Shown piece after piece: positions 23,334 through 34,946 of a DNA stretch of 64,000 nt. The stretch is taken from positions 61,669,787 through 61,733,786 of the forward strand of contig OX421962.1 of the NCBI GenBank assembly GCA_949128115.1, in the 5' to 3' direction. Position numbers and translations under genes: made by a program. The stretch's first letter is position 1; every line of letters starts with the position of its first letter. Under the pieces are notes generated by a model that did no database searches, had not been told where the DNA came from, and worked only from the letters and a program-made list of their open reading frames with translations. The DNA comes from Anaspis maculata. Taxonomy: Eukaryota > Arthropoda > Insecta > Coleoptera > Scraptiidae.

Positions 23334-23811
23334 TAGGGTGATTGCATGTAGAGGGAGTTTATGGCAAAATGTCAATAGTGTCATTGTCATCTGTCAAGTT
23401 TTATCCATGCGGAGTCAACGTCAACCGGACTAACCTCACTAAAAACCGCTGCTAAAAACTAATGCCAATAGGTTTGTTCGCGTCGCATGAACTTTCTGCA
23501 CTCAAACTGCTGTGATTGGTCAGCTGCTGCCAGAGACCTCACGCTATTGGCTAGGGTGCAGAAAGTGCAAAAAGTTCATGCGACGCGAACAAACCTACTA
23601 TTTTTACGGCTTCTGTTCACATACTGGTTTGTTCGGCGCTTACGAGATCAAGATTGTGATTTCTGATCATTCTAACAATGCCTTACACCTGTTATGTACC
23701 CCAATCCTTGTCTATGGCTGCAATACAATTCCCTAACAAACGTCAAAGCATAACTAGATCCTTGCGCTGCCTGCCGGTGATCAGGTGAACGAATTTCATG
23801 CAATCACCCTA
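23334..23811. mobile_element. ~478-bp MITE carrying a nested M3 element
   Basis: The 15-bp perfect inverted termini tagggtgattgcatg (23334) and catgcaatcacccta (ending 23811) bound a non-coding body interrupted at 23468-23597 by an M3 copy. Confidence 0.7.
23468..23597. mobile_element. MITE family M3, complete copy
   Basis: This 130-bp element has ends taggtttgttcgcgtcgc and gcgacgcgaacaaaccta, and its interior tgattggtcagctgctg is shared with 9474-9571. Confidence 0.8.
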
Positions 23812-24360
23812 ATAGCGCAAAAAAATATATCACGGGACAACATAGTGCAGACTGTAGAGATAAAACAGCGCAAGAAAATTAGCGCGTATTAGAGATAGAA
23901 CAGCGCAATTACAACATTGCGGCTACCTTCCAAGTTACCTCCTTCTTCTTAGACCCACCAGATAAAGAGATAGATTATTATTTACCAAGTTTTGGCTGAA
24001 GTTTTCTCACAGTACATTTCAGACTTTGTTTCTCCCTTTTTTCATGCCCACTAGAAATGTCTAGTGTTACATGGTTTCCTAATGGGTCTCAAAATAAATA
24101 AGAAACTTATTGAGTCAGAAATCAACTCCTTGACTAGTGTGGGTCTAAAAAGGAAGAGAACACCTGGAGTCAAAACCCAACTCCCGAGGTGGATCTGAAG
24201 AGAAACTTGAACTGAAAGAGGAAGCCCATGCTTTTAAAATTGTCTGTGATGTTTTGTCTCGCGCTGCGGCGTGAGGATTATTTTTTAGCTCACCACGACA
24301 GGCTATATATTACAAGGCGAGTTACAAGGTCAAGGAGAATTTGGTAGAAGAGCATTAACA

Positions 24361-26850
24361 GTGAAACACTCATCAGCAACAGTAGGAATGTTGTTGAAAG
24401 CCGAAATCCAGATAAATTATGTTTTTGATTCGGATTCAGAGAAAAGTCCAGGATGTCGGCCTCTTGGCAATCGCCAATCACCAATTATTATTATTAAGAC
24501 GCGATCCTATACCTCCTGCTCTGCTATTGACTATGTGGTCTCGGATCGCTCGGAGCATATTCAGTGTTTCAATTTCGATCCGGGATTGTCGGACCACCAT
24601 GGTCAGCTCGTGCTGTGTGACCTGCCCCCTCCTTGCCTGGGGACTGATATTTGTGGTGACGGTACTGTCAGCGCAGCTGATGGTGACGTTTCTTTGACGC
24701 GAACATATAACGATCGAACAAAAAACGAGTTCCTTCGCTTGATGTCGTCATTTGGTGATGATATCACGTCTGATGGCAACATTGACGATCTCTTTGATAG
24801 GTTTTTGAGCGACTTTATATGGTGCTTTAATGTAGCATTTCCGAAGCACGGAAGCAAGGTAAGGCCAAAGTTCAAAGCCAAAAGAGTTATATTTTCCGAC
24901 GAGCTAACACGAGATTTACAAAACCTTAAGGAACTCAACTGGTGGCGCAAGCGTTTAGATTCTCCCAATCTGAATGAAACATACAAAAAAAGCAAAAAGA
25001 GACTCAACCTTGCAATTGCTAACGAAAAAAAGTGCTTTTACGATGATAGAATTTTGAGCGCGGACAATAGAAGTAAGGGTATATGGACCGTTGTACGTGA
25101 GCTGACGGGTAAGTCTTCGGGGCGGAGTGGTTATCGGATTAGTCACGGCGACGCCATTGTGACTGATTCGAGCCGGGTCGCTAATATCTTTGGTGAGTAT
25201 TTGTCGACTGTTGTGGATAAACAAATCGCTGATTCCTTTGGCCACGGCGCGAAATTACCGAATTGTACAACTGGTCCATTGTTTGACCGGTCAATGTTCT
25301 TTAGACCTGTAACGGAAACTGAGATTGAAAGTGTTATAGAACAGCTGCCCAACAAAAAGTCGACGGGACTGGACGAGGTGCCTGTTGAGATTGTGGAGTT
25401 GTGTTCGTCGCAGATATCTCGGGTTCTCGCCACGGTGATGAACGAGTCTGTTGCGTCTGGAAGGTTTCCATCGTGCCTGAAGACAGCGGCTGTTGTTCCT
25501 GTGCTGAAAAGGGGAGATCCGACGTGCGTCAGTAATTATCGCCCGATATCTCTGTTGAGCGTCTTCTCGAAGATTTTTGAAAAAATTATGAGCCAACGAG
25601 TCTATCAATTTTTAGATAGATTCAATTTATTGGTAGACAATCAGCATGGCTTCCGGGCGGGCTGTTCGGTAACCACGGGCAGTATCGAGCTTTCTCAGTA
25701 CATAGGGGAGCGAATGGATCGTGGTGAGTACGTGGTGGCGGTCCTGTTTGACCTGACAAGAGCTTTTGACACAATGGACAGCGGTTTTGTGTGCACTAAA
25801 ATAAATAATTTAGGGATCCGCGGTCCCATTCTCGACTGGATCGCGTCCTATCTGGATGGCCGAAAGTTCGTTGTCAGGGCTGGAGGAACTGTGTCTGACG
25901 AGTTTCCTATGAGCAGCGGCACCCCTCAGGGGGGAAACTTTGGACCGCTCACATTTTTACTTTTTATAAATGACCTCCCCAGCTACCTACCAGAGGGAAA
26001 AGTGTTCATGTACGCGGACGACACCACGGTTGTTATCTCTGATCCGGATAGTTGTGTCCTTAAATCTAAGGTGGATAGGCTATTGATACGCTTTGATGAA
26101 TGGTGTCGCTTGAATCGTATGATTGTCAACTCCGGAAAGACAGAGATTATCGAGTTTCGTGGCAGGCACAGGTCTCCGTTGGATCATGCCTTCACTTTTA
26201 ACAATGTTGCTCTGGAAACTAGGGAAAAAGTCAAATTTTTGGGAACGTGGCTAGATGCTTCCCTCGATTGGAGGGCGCAGGTGGATGCTGTATGCGGTAG
26301 GCTTGGTAAAAGTTTTTTTATTCTGCGTTCCCTTAAAAATAATGTCAACAGGTCCGTCCTTCTAAACGTATACTACGCACAGGTCTACTCGGTAATAGCG
26401 CTAAATATAGAGGTTTGGGGTCAATCATGTGATGTTGGGCGGGTGTTCATTTCCCAAAAAAAAATCCTGCGCCTTATATTCGATCTCCCCTATCGTTCAA
26501 CCTGCAGAGATGTGTTCAAGAAGCATGGGATACTCACCGTGACGTCGATATATGTTTTGAATATCCTAAGTTATGTACATACAAACAAACATAAGTTCCC
26601 GCTCAACTCTCACAACCATGGCTACAGTACCAGGTATGGGGATCGGTTCAATATGGCGCGGGCGAAACACACTTTTTTCCAAAAGTCACCAATATACGCG
26701 GGGTGTAGATTGTATAACATGCTGCCGGACTGTGTGAGGCTATGCCCGACGACTCATAGCTTCAAGAGAGTATTGAAATCCATATTGGCTGACGGCTGCT
26801 TCTATAGCCTGTCCGAGTTTGTCGACTTCTTGGGTTCCACCCATCTATAA
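24361..26850 (+). CDS. LINE (non-LTR retrotransposon) ORF2, 5'-truncated endonuclease plus reverse transcriptase
   Basis: This 829-codon open frame begins at a GTG that is probably not a real start. Residues about 50-90 keep only the end of an apurinic-type endonuclease domain, with the SDHHG histidine motif; most of the endonuclease is missing. The reverse transcriptase follows: NYRPISLLSVFSK (about 392), GFRAG (about 430), FDLTRAFD (about 463), SSGTPQGGNFGPL (about 518, where Ser after PQG is replaced by Gly) and the catalytic FMYADDT (about 549). The C-terminal region FEKSP-like FFQKSPIYAGCRLYN is typical of jockey/CR1-type elements. The frame has no internal stop, so the copy is fairly young, though dead on arrival. 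Its 3' UTR is split by an LTR element. Confidence 0.9.
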   Translation: MKHSSATVGMLLKAEIQINYVFDSDSEKSPGCRPLGNRQSPIIIIKTRSYTSCSAIDYVVSDRSEHIQCFNFDPGLSDHHGQLVLCDLPPPCLGTDICGDGTVSAADGDVSLTRTYNDRTKNEFLRLMSSFGDDITSDGNIDDLFDRFLSDFIWCFNVAFPKHGSKVRPKFKAKRVIFSDELTRDLQNLKELNWWRKRLDSPNLNETYKKSKKRLNLAIANEKKCFYDDRILSADNRSKGIWTVVRELTGKSSGRSGYRISHGDAIVTDSSRVANIFGEYLSTVVDKQIADSFGHGAKLPNCTTGPLFDRSMFFRPVTETEIESVIEQLPNKKSTGLDEVPVEIVELCSSQISRVLATVMNESVASGRFPSCLKTAAVVPVLKRGDPTCVSNYRPISLLSVFSKIFEKIMSQRVYQFLDRFNLLVDNQHGFRAGCSVTTGSIELSQYIGERMDRGEYVVAVLFDLTRAFDTMDSGFVCTKINNLGIRGPILDWIASYLDGRKFVVRAGGTVSDEFPMSSGTPQGGNFGPLTFLLFINDLPSYLPEGKVFMYADDTTVVISDPDSCVLKSKVDRLLIRFDEWCRLNRMIVNSGKTEIIEFRGRHRSPLDHAFTFNNVALETREKVKFLGTWLDASLDWRAQVDAVCGRLGKSFFILRSLKNNVNRSVLLNVYYAQVYSVIALNIEVWGQSCDVGRVFISQKKILRLIFDLPYRSTCRDVFKKHGILTVTSIYVLNILSYVHTNKHKFPLNSHNHGYSTRYGDRFNMARAKHTFFQKSPIYAGCRLYNMLPDCVRLCPTTHSFKRVLKSILADGCFYSLSEFVDFLGSTHL

Positions 26851-26925
26851 AGTGATGATGTTCATGTCATTTTTTTTTTATTTCGTTGTTTTATGTTTTC
26901 TGTTTCTGTTTTACTATGTGGATAT

Positions 26926-28941
26926 TGAAACCGTCCAGGACCCCCGGCCGTCAACTAATTCCTCCCTCGAGTAAAATCGAGTAAAATAACTACGAACCTA
27001 GAGGCTGATGTATACCACCAGATATCCACTGTACGTGACAAATATGGATTATTGGTTTTATTGATTTCGCTCGACCGACGGGAAGCGGGCGAGCGGGAAG
27101 AGGAAGAAGGTAGAGAGACGCCATACTAGAAGCTTGACCCAGTTGCTGTGTCCCGTCCGAAAAACACTCGAATATTCAGCCGATTCTACCACGGTAATCT
27201 TGGAAATCATCCCGAAAGACCAAAGACGAGGCATCAGGAGCTGGCTGGCAGTAAAAACGCCAGGTAACCCGTAACTTTTACCAATTTCCGACGAGGAAAA
27301 GATTTATTTGCTTGCTAACTGCGTAGTAGAAATTAGTAAACCTCAAGTTAGGCTGTATCGTTTGCTTTGTGTTCGCGGGGAGAGTTTCGCGGCATGTTTT
27401 TGGAGAGACAGGGGATCGAGATATCGCCCTGCAGTCCTCCTGGGCAGAGTGTACCTTCCAGTGGCGGAGAGAGAGACTGGGCCATCACCGTGGCGGATAC
27501 TTCTTGGCCCTGGTTTGTACAAAAGATGGTAAAAATATTTATTAGTGGTGTGAATGGCTTTGTTCTTCCAATTCTCACATACCGTGGGTAGCTGATGGTT
27601 AGCTTCAAGACACAGGACATGTCCAACAGCAACAATGACCAAAAAAGGGATTTTGTTTACGAGAGAGGGCTCGTACGACATCAACTTTACCACAAGGGGT
27701 TTATTAAACCGGCATGAGGAAATTGAGATGAACATAAAATTGAGATGAGACTTACGAGATGCACATAAAAATTGAAATGAAATCTACAAACCGTGAATGA
27801 AAATTGAGATGAGATCTACAAGAGGTAAACATGTCCTAGTCACCCATTGTGTGTGAGATTTGTGTGGGACAGGGTGAGCTTTACTCATTGTTGGTCTTCT
27901 TCACATCTCTTTATTTCAAGGAGTGTATGATTGTATTTTATTCATTTATGGGGGTGAATGGGCTCTTTCTTGCGGCACTAGTATACTTGTGTTTGTGTTG
28001 AGTTGAGTTGTATTACGTCCAGCCAGTAGCCACGAGACATGCTTTGCTAGCTGGCCCGGTCAAGCTAGCTCAGTATGCGGGGAAAGTCCACGATGACCCG
28101 CACTTAACTGGCGTTAGTGCCCGATGGTAATACACTCGTTCTCCTCTAGCATAGCAAGTGGTGGACATTCCCCATGTTTTTCTGCTTTTGTTGACTTTGC
28201 AAGAGCTTTCCCATAAACTGTCCGTTAGGGGTGAAATCTGGGGTTCTCTTCCCAAGGTTTAGGATTAAGTTAAGTTATTGTTTATTGATTATCTATTGTT
28301 TTCTGTGCCTACATAATTTTTATCTACATTGTGCATGATTATACTGTGTGTCCAAAAATCCTTTGCCACCTTCGTGTCCACGCCAAAAGAAGGAGTCGTG
28401 TGCTAGGAGTGTGTTCTTCTCTAGGTACACCAACGACACTGATTTAGTTTGTTCCAGATATCTTCTGTCTCTCTTTACGCGTTGTCGCGTCGCTCTCTGT
28501 CCGGGCGCAAACGCGATACAAAAAGGGGGGGGGGGGGTGTTGAGCTTTGTTATGAGGGGAAATCTCGCCTGACGAAATCTTGTAATTTGTGAATTTTGAT
28601 TCTGTTTGACTCACACTGACTCATACATTATTTCATGTAGTAAAAGAAAACTTTATAAAATTCTTTCTGAAAGTAAAACTGTTTGTCGAGAGTGTGTGTT
28701 TTGATTCTTCTTCTACTTCCGCCTGACTTCCTCCTTCGAGACTGCTCTTACCTAGGATACGACCTTGAGATGCTACGCAAAGCAGTGGAACTACCCTAGA
28801 GCCAGATCGGCCGGCCAAAACCATTGAGTAAAGGGAAAGGTGAAGTATAATTTTCATTTCTGCATGTCAAACGCCTCTGGCGGGCCCTTTCGTTTCTGCC
28901 TCATTCAATTTCGTGAATGGGGTGGGGTGCGATCGGTCACA
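26926..28941. repeat. 5' LTR (2,016 bp)
   Basis: It opens with TGAAACCGTCCAGG, ends GATCGGTCACA and is bordered directly by the candidate primer-binding site. Frames of 60-130 codons inside recur identically in the other LTR and match no family I know. Confidence 0.92.
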
Positions 28942-29812
28942 GTGGTGCCGTGACCAGGATCCTAGGTTTTGAAAAGAGCAGCTTCTCGTGGGTATCTGTT
29001 GGGCGGAAACTTTCTTTTTTCGTCCCTCTTTCTTCTCTCTTTCTTCTCCCTTTCTTCTCTCTTTCTTCTCTCTTTCTTCTCTCTTCTCTCTTTCTTTTCT
29101 TGTTTCTTCTTGGGTGGGGGGACTCTTCATCTCTCTTCAAGGAACTGGGGGTTTGGGAAGTCTCTTAACATAAGAGATTGATGCTGCTTGAATTTCCAGA
29201 ATTCGTCATCGCCAATGTGACTAAATCAAGAGGTTCAGCTCTGTTCCAACCAGTCTCCCGCCGTCCCTGTTAAAAGAGCTTGACCCCAACCCACCACCTA
29301 GTTGGACCGGCTACCTTGTCATGGACACTGGGGATTCTGGGAACCCCCATTGCAGTTGCCGCGATTTGCAGCTCGGCGCCAACCAACATTGCAGTCCAGC
29401 TGATAACAATCTAAGGGGGCTCTGCTGCAGCTGATCCAACGGGGGAAAAGTTTGCGGCGGTAACTGCACAAGCCAATACACTGCGTTGCCACCAAGTCGC
29501 TAGAACGATCTTCAGAGGACAACTTCACATCTGCTCCTCTACCCGGAGGTTTTTTATGCCACAACACGCCCCGTCAAGGCTTTTTCCTCCACGTTGCCGA
29601 TGTTTTCCCACGAATGAGAAATTGAAGTATGGGTTTTTCTTCGGCAACCTAATCTCAACTGTCCTTTGCCAACTCACGGGACAGAAGGGTACGGATCGTT
29701 CAACACACTGTGTCAAGGGGGCACACTCACGCCTTTACTGACAGACGAGAAGGAAGAAGATTTTGTTGAAAAGGTCCGAGCTGCCCTCCTTCACCAAAAT
29801 CTAAGGGGGCAC
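28942..29812. other. Internal region of the LTR element, non-coding
   Basis: These 871 bp contain a pyrimidine microsatellite (tttcttctc repeats, about 29013-29110) and a polypurine tract at the 3' end. No conserved retroviral-type protein frame remains; any residual gag would be too decayed to recognise. The Lys/Glu/Arg-rich frame on the minus strand is the microsatellite read backwards. Confidence 0.85.
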
Positions 29813-31827
29813 TGAAACCGTCCAGGACCCCCGGCCGTCAACTAATTCCTCCCTCGAGTAAAATCGAGTAAAATAACTACGAACCTAGAGGCTGATGTAT
29901 ACCACCAGATATCCACTGTACGTGACAAATATGGATTATTGGTTTTATTGATTTCGCTCGACCGACGGGAAGCGGGCGAGCGGGAAGAGGAAGAAGGTAG
30001 AGAGACGCCATACTAGAAGCTTGACCCAGTTGCTGTGTCCCGTCCGAAAAACACTCGAATATTCAGCCGATTCTACCACGGTAATCTTGGAAATCATCCC
30101 GAAAGACCAAAGACGAGGCATCAGGAGCTGGCTGGCAGTAAAAACGCCAGGTAACCCGTAACTTTTACCAATTTCCGACGAGGAAAAGATTTATTTGCTT
30201 GCTAACTGCGTAGTAGAAATTAGTAAACCTCAAGTTAGGCTGTATCGTTTGCTTTGTGTTCGCGGGGAGAGTTTCGCGGCATGTTTTTGGAGAGACAGGG
30301 GATCGAGATATCGCCCTGCAGTCCTCCTGGGCAGAGTGTACCTTCCAGTGGCGGAGAGAGAGACTGGGCCATCACCGTGGCGGATACTTCTTGGCCCTGG
30401 TTTGTACAAAAGATGGTAAAAATATTTATTAGTGGTGTGAATGGCTTTGTTCTTCCAATTCTCACATACCGTGGGTAGCTGATGGTTAGCTTCAAGACAC
30501 AGGACATGTCCAACAGCAACAATGACCAAAAAAGGGATTTTGTTTACGAGAGAGGGCTCGTACGACATCAACTTTACCACAAGGGGTTTATTAAACCGGC
30601 ATGAGGAAATTGAGATGAACATAAAATTGAGATGAGACTTACGAGATGCACATAAAAATTGAAATGAAATCTACAAACCGTGAATGAAAATTGAGATGAG
30701 ATCTACAAGAGGTAAACATGTCCTAGTCACCCATTGTGTGTGAGATTTGTGTGGGACAGGGTGAGCTTTACTCATTGTTGGTCTTCTTCACATCTCTTTA
30801 TTTCAAGGAGTGTATGATTGTATTTTATTCATTTATGGGGGTGAATGGGCTCTTTCTTGCGGCACTAGTATACTTGTGTTTGTGTTGAGTTGAGTTGTAT
30901 TACGTCCAGCCAGTAGCCACGAGACATGCTTTGCTAGCTGGCCCGGTCAAGCTAGCTCAGTATGCGGGGAAAGTCCACGATGACCCGCACTTAACTGGCG
31001 TTAGTGCCCGATGGTAATACACTCGTTCTCCTCTAGCATAGCAAGTGATGGACATTCCCCATGTTTTTCTGCTTTTGTTGACTTTGCAAGAGCTTTCCCA
31101 TAAACTGTCCGTTAGGGGTGAAATCTGGGGTTCTCTTCCCAAGGTTTAGGATTAAGTTAAGTTATTGTTTATTGATTATCTATTGTTTTCTGTGCCTACA
31201 TAATTTTTATCTACATTGTGCATGATTATACTGTGTGTCCAAAAATCCTTTGCCACCTTCGTGTCCACGCCAAAAGAAGGAGTCGTGTGCTAGGAGTGTG
31301 TTCTTCTCTAGGTACACCAACGACACTGATTTAGTTTGTTCCAGATATCTTCTGTCTCTCTTTACGCGTTGTCGCGTCGCTCTCTGTCCGGGCGCAAACG
31401 CGATACAAAAAGGGGGGGGGGGGTGTTGAGCTTTGTTATGAGGGGAAATCTCGCCTGACGAAATCTTGTAATTTGTGAATTTTGATTCTGTTTGACTCAC
31501 ACTGACTCATACATTATTTCATGTAGTAAAAGAAAACTTTATAAAATTCTTTCTGAAAGTAAAACTGTTTGTCGAGAGTGTGTGTTTTGATTCTTCTTCT
31601 ACTTCCGCCTGACTTCCTCCTTCGAGACTGCTCTTACCTAGGATACGACCTTGAGATGCTACGCAAAGCAGTGGAACTACCCTAGAGCCAGATCGGCCGG
31701 CCAAAACCATTGAGTAAAGGGAAAGGTGAAGTATAATTTTCATTTCTGCATGTCAAACGCCTCTGGCGGGCCCTTTCGTTTCTGCCTCATTCAATTTCGT
31801 GAATGGGGTGGGGTGCGATCGGTCACA
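29813..31827. repeat. 3' LTR (2,015 bp)
   Basis: Near-identical copy of the 5' LTR. After its terminal CA the host LINE sequence resumes with atatattg. Confidence 0.92.
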
Positions 31828-31952
31828 ATATATTGTATTGACATATCCTATCCTATTGACGTATCCTATTTGTACGACTTGTACTGCGCTAAGGATAAAT
31901 AAATATATTATTATTATTATTATATTATTATTATTATTATTATTTCAGGACC
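31828..31952 (+). mobile_element. 3' UTR end and simple-repeat tail of the split LINE
   Basis: The sequence gtactgcgctaaggataaat followed by an (ATT)n tail is typical of the 3' end of insect LINEs. It completes the element that begins at 24361, whose 3' UTR 26851-26925 stops at the LTR insertion. Confidence 0.8.
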
Positions 31953-32371
31953 ATGTTTCTGCTGCAATCAATCATCTTTGGGTTTTTCCATTCATTTCGA
32001 CCTTAACTCGTGAGCGCCCCTTCAAATAAGTGAAACAACACGGAGGAAAAGCCCATCAGGGTGCCTGACTGCCGGCCCAAAGTTCCGGCCGATCGTCATT
32101 TTCTTGTGCGTGCGCTGCAGCTTCATTTATCAACAGAGTTATCAACTGAGGACAGTGGATGTGCTGCATAGAAAATGTGCTGTAATATTTTGAGATGGCC
32201 TCCCCCTCCCCCTTTTCAATAACGAACGTGTACGAAATGGGTGAACTTAGTACATCCCGTACCTTTCTTACCTCCAGGGTGTCAAATTCAAAACTTACAA
32301 TTGCCTGTAAGTCTGAAACAAGAGCAGATATCGAAAATGGCCCAAAACCGTTTCGACAGAATGGAGGGGGA

Positions 32372-34946
32372 AACATAATAGCCCAGGCATTTTAGGTCAA
32401 AAATCGACAAAACCTAGAAATAATTCGCCCAAGGCTGAATTTTTGAACATTGACAGTTTGGACCTAGTACAACAACATATCAAAATACCCAAACTTTCCC
32501 CTGTCCGCGTCTTTGATTTTCAGGTCCTCGGGTTCTTGAAGTTGCATCGCTGATCTGCGACTCATGTCGTAGCATTATTCTTGGACCGATCAAACTCAGG
32601 CTGGACTTGAATTGGAGAAAAAAGACCAAACAACGATTTTCTGGTGCGAAAAACCCATTTCCGGTACGCGGCAAGCCGGCAGACCCGCAAAATTCAAAAT
32701 GAACGCTGCTATTCGCGACGACTTCTCACAGAATTCTTGCTTTGTATCGTTTGTGACCAATTAACAGTGACAAACCAAGTGTCAATGCATTCAGCAATTC
32801 TTCAGCTTTCCAAGTGTGTATCTATGGTGCCTGTGGAAACACCGATTGCAGATATAAACCCCCAGACTAAGCGTGGGTCAGGGTGATGCGATCTCTGTGT
32901 TGCGCCATATGAGGCGATTGTTGAAACCCGTCAATCCATTGAATGCAAATACATCGTAATTCGATGTAGGTATTGTATATCCCGTTGATGTCATTTTGAT
33001 ACAAAAAGTGTCGATCATTGTTGAAGGGTGCTCGTGGGGAGGCGAAGCTCGGCTAGGCGGTTCTTTTTTTCCCTGGGCCATATTGAACCGATCACAACAA
33101 GTTTGGTATCTTTTCCGACTGAATTCAATATCGTGAACTCGAATCCGATGTGTAAATTTGGATAAAATGAGTTTGAACAAGTGAACTTGAAAAAACTTCT
33201 TTTTTCTTTGACAATTTTGGCAATTTTTTTTGGCGATTTTTTTTACTATTAGATGTGTTCATCTTTATAAATACTTCAAGGGCCATTAGAATGGAGTGTA
33301 TTCTTCACGAAAGTCATCTACTCGATATATAATTTGGTTTCTCGAGTTTAAAAAATCGATTTGAACTTGAGCCGGCGCGGCGCACTACTAATTACCTGAA
33401 CACTACAGCATGCACCTGTGAATGAAAATGGCCTCAACTATTGGTTGAATAAGAACTCATCTTTGAGAATACGGGGATCTGTGCAGAATTGAATTCCCTC
33501 TATAACATTCGCCGTAAATCGCACTGCAGGGTTTTGAGTTATTTGAAGGTAGAGGTAACAGCTCCCATTTAAAATATAGAGTATGAGTCTAGCAGAAATG
33601 TTATGCCCCTCCTCGAATAACGAATAACTCAAAATCATTCCTTGCGATTCATGGCGATTTGAATTATGTTATAGGGAACTCAGTTCTGCACAGATCCTTG
33701 AAGTTTGAAAGATGAGTCATCATTTTTTCAATAGCTTGAGTTATTTTCATTTGAAGGTGCATGCTGTAGTGTTCTGGTCATTAGTAGATGCGGCGCCGGG
33801 CCGGCTCAGGTTAAAATCGATATTTTAAACTCGAGAAACAAAATTTTACATCGAGTGAATGATTTTCGTGAAGAATACACTCCAATCTAATGGCCCCTGG
33901 AATATTTTCAAAGATGAACACCTCTAACAGTAAGAAAAAAAATTCGTCAAAATTGTCAAAGAAGAAACAAGTTTTTCCTAGTTAACTTGTTCAAACTTGT
34001 TTTTATCCAAATTTACACATGGGATTCAAGTTTAGGAGTTTGAATTCAGTCGGAAAAGATACCAAACTTGTCATGATCGGTTCTACATAGCCAGGGAAAC
34101 AAAATGAACCATCAAGCAGAACTGCCCCTCCCCCACGACTCCCCTTCAAGAATAATCGACTTTTTTTGTCAAAAATGGTATCAACCGGATATGATGCGTC
34201 GAATTATAATGTATCTGCATCCAACGGATTGACGAGTTTCATCCACTCTATTTTTAGCTGCAATTTTTTACCCCCTCTCCAATAACTCCAAACCCCCCGG
34301 GTGCGATTTTTGGCGATTTTGGATATGTTGTATAGAGCACTCAATTCTGAACAGAATATCAAATTTTCAGGACGTCCATATTTTTGTCGGGGTTGAAATC
34401 TATCTTTCTTGTACTACATGGCGCAAGACAGAGATCGCGTTACCCTGACCCGCGTTTAGTCTGGGGGCTGTATATTTGCAATCGGTGCCTCCACAGGCAC
34501 CATAGATACACAGCTGGAGAGCTAAAGATTTGCTGAATGCATTGACCTATGGTTTGTCACTGTTAATTCTTGACAAACGATACAAAGCGAGCATTCCGTA
34601 ACAAGTCGTCGTAAATAGCAGCGTTAATTTTGAATTTCGCGGGTCTGCCGACTTGCCGCGCATTGAATGTGGGCCACTTGCACCAGAAGATCATTGTTTG
34701 ATCTTCTATCTTCAATTCAAGCCCAGCCTGAGCTTGATAGGTCCAAGAATAATGCTACGGCGTGAGTCGCAGATCAGCGATGCAGCTTCAAGAACCTGAG
34801 GACCTGAAAATCAAAGACGCGGACAGGGGAAAGTTTGGGTATTTTGATATGTTGTTATTATACTAGATCCAAACTGTCAATGTGCAAAAATTCAGCCTTC
34901 GGCGAATTATTTCTAGGTCAAAACCTAATTTGACTGGGCTATAATA
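32372..34946. repeat. 2.6-kb palindrome
   Basis: Left ataatagcccagg (32372) and right tgactgggctataat (about 34936) start arms that match almost to the centre near 33600-33650. Diagnostic pairs are tcaaaatacccaaactttcc against ggaaagtttgggtattttga, and ggatctgtgcagaatt against its complement. A piece of the same family (gagtattttgatatgtt, aaaattcagctttgagg) recurs near 54020-54120. No coding potential is recognised. Confidence 0.85.

Larger units (their letters stand above)
26926..31827. mobile_element. Non-autonomous LTR retrotransposon with 2-kb LTRs, inserted in the LINE 3' UTR
   Basis: Direct repeats of 2,016 and 2,015 bp, each starting TGAAACC and ending GGTCACA, flank 871 bp. The first LTR is followed by gtggtgccgtgacc (candidate primer-binding site) and the second is preceded by ctaagggggcac (polypurine tract). 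Flanks ggatat and atatattg share ATAT as a 4-bp target duplication. No gag, protease, reverse transcriptase or integrase frame is present, so it must use enzymes of another element. I noticed only two LTR differences: G at 28161 versus A at 31048, and a 13- versus 12-base G run. Confidence 0.92.

Noticed and set aside
27343..27735. 130-codon minus-strand frame, repeated at 30230-30622
   Set aside because: It lies inside the LTRs and is duplicated only because the LTRs are. No recognisable domain, and both strands are equally open.
28867..29140. Lys/Glu/Arg-rich frames
   Set aside because: They are the pyrimidine microsatellite of the LTR element interior read in reverse.
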